DNA of 64,000 bases from Macrobrachium rosenbergii (Eukaryota; Arthropoda; Malacostraca; Decapoda; Palaemonidae), in contig NC_089761.1 in NCBI RefSeq assembly GCF_040412425.1, positions 19,758,144-19,822,143 of the forward strand, written 5' to 3'. The notes beneath the pieces are model-generated. The model did not search any database and was not told the DNA's origin. It saw only the letters and a list, made by a program, of their open reading frames with translations. Position 1 is the first letter of the stretch, and each line of letters begins with the position of its first letter. Both the position numbers and the translations under genes were made by a program. Positions 58,177-64,000 of the stretch are shown piece after piece.

Positions 58177-59357
58177 TTTTGTAAGCAATATGTCAGCAAA
58201 GTACTGATACATATCGTGATACATTTAATGGCCCTAGCTCATTAGATTTGCAGCGACACAGTTTAATTTAATTTTTATTCTGATTCCATGGGTGGAGGTA
58301 AACTGACCGATAGACTTGGAATTATCACTAACTTTATTTTGTAATGTGGACTTGCTATAAAATGAACGCTGTTATCAATGTGTAGCTTCATATTTCGTGT
58401 GACAAATATCATGAGGACAATTATAGATACCAGAAGAGAGACAAAGAAAAACAAAAATTCTGAACTGAAATCCTTTCCAAAGCTTTCCACCCACCTCCTT
58501 TTGAACATTCTACCCCGCGAGATGTGTTAGGCATGACTTGGCACTTTCACCGTTATGCAACGGCCAACGACGCGGTCTTTCCCGCCAAAAGTTGGCCGAG
58601 GAACGTGTGTAAACAAGCTCGTTCCCGGAGAGGCTTTGTAAGTCTTCTTTTTTTACACTAAGAAAACAAGGGTTTGCATAATAAGACAAGGGACGATGAA
58701 AGAGAAAATATGAAAGAAAAGAGGAGAGCAGTGATATAACAGTCGGTGAGATGGACATCGGGGATGAAGGCTACGTGAAAATGAGAATCAGCACTAGAAG
58801 TCTTTGGCATAGCTCGTCTTGGTACGAGTGTTGAATTAGCTTCAAGTGCAGCACCTTTCTATTATACTGTCTGCTGCTCTTTGCTGAAGCAACGCCCGCA
58901 GATCAAAGTAGTCTTGCTTCACCTGCCTAATCTGTCAATCGCTTTTTCTTTCTAAGTGAGCGTCTCCAAACCTAGACTAGATCAAACCATGCTCGGTGGA
59001 AATTATACTTCCATCACCCAGCCGATTACAAACGAACATCAGATATACTCTATTCATCTGCAGTCTATTGGCAGTTTTGTTACGACAGTTTCCAGATTAA
59101 ACTGCGCCGTTTAAACTGTATGAAAATTGCGAGAGAGAATCTTTGTGATTACACAGGCAAGAAACGAGCGTTAATTAAAACCAAAAAGACAGGTGTGCGC
59201 ATCTCCTGGTTCTTTTGTCATGGTGTTACACAAAGATAAACAGAAGAAGGTCATTTACCGCGGTCCGAAATGGCGGAATTTAATTGTATTACGAAAATCA
59301 AGGAGAGAAGGGGAAAAAGGCAGAAGTTCAAATGGAGAACGTATGAGAAGAAATGGG
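58174..59357. other. Unassigned sequence
   Basis: About 1.2 kb. Contains TTTCCCGCCAAAA (58577-58589), a textbook E2F-site sequence, in a GC-richer patch (58550-58640). Open frames of 77 and 82 codons on the minus strand have no motifs. Confidence 0.4.
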
Positions 59358-59429
<72 letters not shown>

Positions 59430-59593
59430 ATCGCCGCTCGGATGAAATTTGTGGCAACATATTTATGGGCTGTAAACGCCCCTCAATTAAGGTCTGAAAG
59501 CCCTTTAATTTACAAGAAAATGGGGGGTAATCCCTTTTATACCGGATGAAATGATCATAACGGATTGAGATTATTAGGCATTATTTCCATATT

Positions 59594-59627
<34 letters not shown>
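59358..59627. repeat. (GA)n and (CT)n inverted pair
   Basis: GA array at 59358-59425 and a shorter CT array at 59598-59627, complementary, about 170 bp apart. Confidence 0.97.
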
Positions 59628-59630
<3 letters not shown>

Positions 59631-59816
59631 AGCATTTATATAATTATATTCCCACAGTAGTAGAGTGATTGTTCACCGTTATAGTTGGCTAAATGAAAAG
59701 CAAATGGGTAAATGCCTATTGAAATGTTACGGATTTAAAAATATAAAAATAAAGAAAATAAATAATGGATTTGATTACTGAATAAACAGGTGCTGTTTTA
59801 GTAATGAAAATTGATA

Positions 59817-60140
<324 letters not shown>

Positions 60141-60189
60141 AAATGCAGAAGACAATGAGACGGTACATTTAAATTAACCCATTATTTAG

Positions 60190-60190
60190 C

Positions 60191-60223
<33 letters not shown>
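60190..60223. repeat. (CA)n microsatellite
   Basis: CA array complementary to the GT array that ends at 60140, about 50 bp apart. Confidence 0.95.
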
Positions 60224-60410
60224 TAGAAAAGAATGCTGAAAGAGTTAAATTTAATCTCGATTTGCTTCGTGAATGACAGGAAGTTCTGAGAAGCTGAGGA
60301 AAGCGAAAGTGAGGAGAGAATTCCAAACCCGAGGAAGAAGAATGTCTCATTTCCTCGGACCAACTTAACTTTGGGAATGAGGAGTTACGAGATGAAACTG
60401 TTGTGGTAAA

Positions 60411-60413
<3 letters not shown>

Positions 60414-60475
<62 letters not shown>
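60414..60475. repeat. (GA)n microsatellite
   Basis: Uninterrupted GA array. Confidence 0.98.
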
Positions 60476-60478
<3 letters not shown>

Positions 60479-61365
60479 GGGCAAAGCGACTTAATTTTCT
60501 GGCTCTTTTGTGCAAGCACAGTACACACTAGTGCCTTCGAATCCATATCAGGCGTCTTCGGTTTTCAGTACTGTTTTTGTTTCACTTTGAGTGTATTATC
60601 CTTACTTTCAACAATTACTTTAGAAGCTGTAACTGTCACTTAAGAAGTACCCATATTTAGAAGAATACCATATTGAGGATTAAAATCAGGATAGGTGAAA
60701 TTGGGAAGCATCATTTTCAAGCCAAAGACCGCTCCGAAGAGCGGAAACGAAGTCTCTAAAGTAAATTGAGGAAGACGCTTTGCAAATCGGGGAAGGGAGT
60801 AATGTTTCTCATTCAAGGCAAGTAAACAAAAAGAGATGGTCAGCATCTAAACTCGATTGTCCCTCGGGGTGGAAGAAGAATTCTTACACTCCTCCTCTCA
60901 CTTTCTCCACGCCCTCTTTTTCTAACGTTCATGGCCCACGTCAGCGATGCATAAGAAAGATTATTTTATCACGCCATTTGAATAATTTTTCGCTAGCAGT
61001 AAATCCCTTCCTTTTTTATTCCTTTTTATATTCTTCTTTTTAGACCTTGCTTTCGGGAGTGGGAGGAAACGCAATCCACATGTAATTATTATCTAGAAAT
61101 GGTCAGCGTTCCATTATAGTTTTGGCGCGGTAGGTTTTAAAACGGTTAGATAATAATTGAGCTTGAAATCTGCTTATTAATTAAGAAATTTACGCAGAGT
61201 GACGATACCCAAATATACGTATAAATTCATGCATCAATACATGAGCACACACATACGCAAACCATCATTTCTGTACTACTGATGACTTGGCGTATTTCCA
61301 CTTCAGGACACAACAAATAGTAATCCGTAAATCCTTATCACTCATATCACAAATCATCGCTGTTT
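60476..61365. other. Unassigned sequence
   Basis: No coding frame with recognisable motifs. Confidence 0.5.
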
Positions 61366-61369
61366 TTGT

Positions 61370-62885
61370 TATTAGATTTTACGGAGAATTCACATCATTC
61401 TGGTATTTTAAGAGGAATCTCATTTGATATTGTATTTTATGAAGAATCGCCTTTTTACTGTATTTCACGAAAATTCCCTCTTATTGGTGTATTTCACAAA
61501 GAGTCCCTCTCGTTTTTCACGAAAAAATACCTCTTGCTACTGGATTTCACGAAGAATTCTTCTTGTGAATATAATTCAAGAAGGTTCACCCTTATTTAGT
61601 TTTCGTAAAGCATACCCTTTGCTATTGTAATTCACGAAGCATCCCTTTTGTTAACATAATTTATGGGGAATTTCCTTTGTTGTTGCATTTTAAAAAAAGG
61701 ATCACCCTGTTTACTGGGTCAAAGAATCCCCCTTGTCAGTGTATTTTTAGAAGAATCACCCCTGTAATTATATTTAACTAAGAATCCCTCTCATTACTGT
61801 ATTTTTGGAGGGTCACCACTGCAATTATATATTACTTACAGTCCCCCTTATCACTGTAATTTTAGAACAATCATCCCTGTTACATTTTACTAAGAATCCC
61901 CCTAAACACTGTTTGTAGAAGTATCACTCCTGAAATTATATTTTACTAAGAATCCCCCGTAACTGTTTTAAGAAGAAAAACCCTTGTATAATTTGACTGA
62001 GAATCCACCTTGTTAGTCTTTGTTAGAAGAATCACCCTTATAATTATATTTTACTAATAATCCCCCTCATTACTTTATCTTTAGAAGAATCACCGATGTA
62101 ATTCTGTTTTACTAAGAATCCCCTTATTACTGTATTTTCAGTAAAATCACCCTCTAAATATTTTTTTTATAAGAATCCCTATATCACTGTATTTTTAGAA
62201 AAATCACCCCTGTAATTATATTGTACAAAAAAAACCTTTATCACTGCATTTTCAGAAGAATCACCGTTGTAATTATATTTTAATAAGAATCACCCTTAAT
62301 ACTGTATTTTTAAAAGAATCACACTTGAAATTATGTTTTACTAACAATCCCTTTAACACTGTTTTTAGAAGAATCACCACTGTAAAATATATTACTAAGA
62401 ATCCCCTTAACACTGTATTTTATAGAAGAATCACCCTTGTAATTACATTTTACTAAGAATCCCCTTAACACTGTATTTTTAGAAGAATCACCACTGTAAT
62501 TATATTTTACTAAGAATCCCCCTAGCACTGTATTTTTGAAGAGTCACCAATGTAATTATATTTTACTAAGAATCACCTTAACACTGTATTTTTAGAAGAA
62601 TCACCACTGTAATTATACTTTACTAAGAATCCCCTTATCACTCTATTTTTAGAAGAATCACCACTATAATTATATTTTACTAAGAATCCCCCTTAACACT
62701 ATCTTTTTAGAAGAATCACCACTGTAATTATATTTTGCTAAGAATCCCCCTTACCACTGTATTTTAAGAAGAATCATCCTTGTAATTATATTTGCCTAAG
62801 AAAAACCCTCTTTGTTATTGTATTGCAAGAAGAATCCCCATTGTTGTATTTGGCACAGAATCCCCTTTGTTACTATATTTTTCCA
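61370..62885. repeat. Satellite/minisatellite: about 28-bp monomers, about 57-bp dimers
   Basis: About 53 monomers. In the right two thirds an alternating pair repeats: ACTAAGAATCCCCTTAACAC and AGAAGAATCACCACTGTAAT with ATTTT linkers, giving a period near 57 bp. In the left third (to about 61700) single monomers of 26-30 bp (TTTCACGAAGAAT(C/T)CC type) do not alternate. Divergence is higher at the left. Open frames are repeat-derived. Confidence 0.95.
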
Positions 62886-63030
62886 AGCACTTCCCAACAG
62901 CTAAAAGCAAACACAACTATGAAGAAGAGTCCTTCGCGTCAAGGAGTCCCTACAGGAACTCTCCTTTCACCTCTACAGTTTTTCTTTAATTGCTGCTAAC
63001 GCCCATCACATCCTGCTAATTGCTGCCATC

Positions 63031-63067
63031 ATCATCATCATCATCATCATCATCAGCAGCAGCATCA
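63031..63067. repeat. (CAT)n/(CAG)n microsatellite
   Basis: ATCATC run followed by AGCAGCAGC, lying in the spacer between the satellite and its inverted copy. Confidence 0.95.
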
Positions 63068-63206
63068 CCATTGTGATGATCTTTATCTTTCTTAATTACT
63101 TTCGGGTGTATAATGTGTCCCTTCGCTGATTTTGTGATGATAGGAGTTTAGAGTTATGGGAGAAATCATTATTATAATTATCATTCACGAGTGCATTAGC
63201 TGCTCG

Positions 63207-63335
63207 TAAGTGAGTGAATGATGATTCTTTTTAAAATACGGCGGTAAGGAGGATTCTTAGCAAAATATAATTACAGTAGTGATTCTTCTAAAAAGATAGT
63301 GTTAAGGGGGATTCTTAGTAAAATATAATTATAGT
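63207..63335. repeat. Inverted copy of a specific satellite segment
   Basis: Reverse complement of about 62657-62781, including private variants of those units (the TATCTTTTTAG and TATTTTGCTAAG forms). It is therefore a copy of that exact segment rather than of the consensus. About 5-7 differences over 125 bp by eye. Confidence 0.92.
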
Positions 63336-63811
63336 GAGTGAACAGTTTTAAAGATAAACTGAAACTCAGGACTGTGGACCTAGGTGGAATTGCTATGGAG
63401 CAACCACGGTCACCTTATACATAATACATATATACATACAAACGTCTATAAAGATGGATATGTACTGTACATACATATCTACATACATAATGCATCAGAA
63501 TAGATAATTTGTTATACATATTTAATACATACTTAGATCTGAAAAGATACCAACATGCCGCACATTCGTACAAACATCTAAACAGATAATCGACCATACA
63601 TACATACAGACACATACATACGTACATACATACATCTAAGTAAATATACATATATACGTACAGGCATCCATTTATCCATAGTTGTTACGTGCTTTTCGAG
63701 ACGTAAACCAGGGCACGCACAAGCAATTGTGTAATAAAATTTCCTGTAATTTCTGAAATATTCGGCTTAAAAAGAAATGGCAAACGTAAGAAGAAGAAGA
63801 AGTATACGATC

Positions 63812-63813
<2 letters not shown>
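63336..63813. other. Unassigned sequence with ACAT-type tetranucleotides
   Basis: Scattered CATACATA and GTAC words (63420-63660) of decayed microsatellite type; no gene. Confidence 0.5.
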
Positions 63814-63887
<74 letters not shown>

Positions 63888-63894
63888 AATAAAA

Positions 63895-63977
<83 letters not shown>

Positions 63978-64000
63978 AGTGAAAAAGTGAGAGAGAGAGA
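63814..64000. repeat. (AT)n double array, (GT)n, (GA)n, running off the window
   Basis: Two AT arrays, a GT run and the beginning of a GA array at the window end. Confidence 0.98.

Noticed and set aside
58577..58589. E2F-type site TTTCCCGCCAAAA as evidence for a cell-cycle gene promoter
   Set aside because: The match is good, but no transcript, first exon or coding sequence could be placed near it; not listed as a regulatory feature.
62331..62528. Repetitive 65-codon frame that could be a repeat protein
   Set aside because: It is the antisense of the 57-bp satellite; the period is a multiple of three by chance and neighbouring units break the frame.

Overview
The window looks like a repeat-saturated, gene-poor stretch of an animal nuclear genome, most probably a decapod crustacean (shrimp, prawn or crayfish type). 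The basis is the extreme density of long (AT)n, (GA)n, (CA)n and (AAT)n microsatellites together with SINE-like families that I associate with decapod genomes. No complete host protein-coding gene can be supported. Nearly every long open frame is a translated microsatellite or the antisense of a repeat. The only hints of host genes are two phase-compatible exon-like segments on the minus strand (21.4 and 23.1 kb), one GC-rich exon-like segment (25.7 kb) and one TATA/splice-donor first-exon candidate (35.6-35.8 kb), all tentative.

Layout. 0-5 kb: a terminal-inverted-repeat element with a G-rich core, microsatellites, and a SINE-like copy split by a small DNA element flanked by an 8-bp target-site duplication (TSD). 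5-15 kb: four more SINE-like copies, a tRNA-headed SINE nested with a 15-bp TSD, two fold-backs carrying complementary microsatellites, and a MITE with perfect 25-bp terminal inverted repeats (TIRs) and a perfect 8-bp TSD. 14.7-19.2 kb: a fold-back with a tRNA-like core, diverged direct repeats, a compound GA minisatellite, and a minus-strand non-LTR reverse transcriptase relic split by a 428-bp element with an 8-bp TSD. 19-37 kb: mostly unassigned sequence plus microsatellites, a second tRNA-centred fold-back (28.7-29.0 kb) and a non-LTR retrotransposon C-terminal relic (31.3-31.7 kb). 37.0-45.0 kb: one structurally complete BEL/Pao-type LTR retrotransposon (two LTRs, 5-bp TSD, gag zinc knuckles, protease, RT, RNase H and integrase remnants) whose frames are broken. 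45-54 kb: an empty-looking region with a TA-flanked MITE, three SINE-like copies with clear TSDs and two other repeats. 54-57.9 kb: a non-LTR RT relic split by a MITE, then two head-to-head Penelope-like (GIY-YIG) element copies and a 5'-truncated SINE-like copy. 58-64 kb: microsatellites and a 1.5-kb satellite of about 28-bp units organised as about 57-bp dimers, with a near-identical inverted fragment about 0.4 kb downstream.

The unifying theme is inverted duplication. At least ten separate loci are head-to-head copies or long-TIR fold-backs, built from unrelated repeat families and often bounded or centred by microsatellites. Their arms have diverged, so a simple assembly palindrome does not explain them. 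Two of them carry a tRNA-like pol III promoter-like segment in the loop. These, the head-to-head Penelope-like pair and the satellite with its inverted copy are the most worthwhile targets. All family calls come from reading motifs by eye; no alignments or searches were run.
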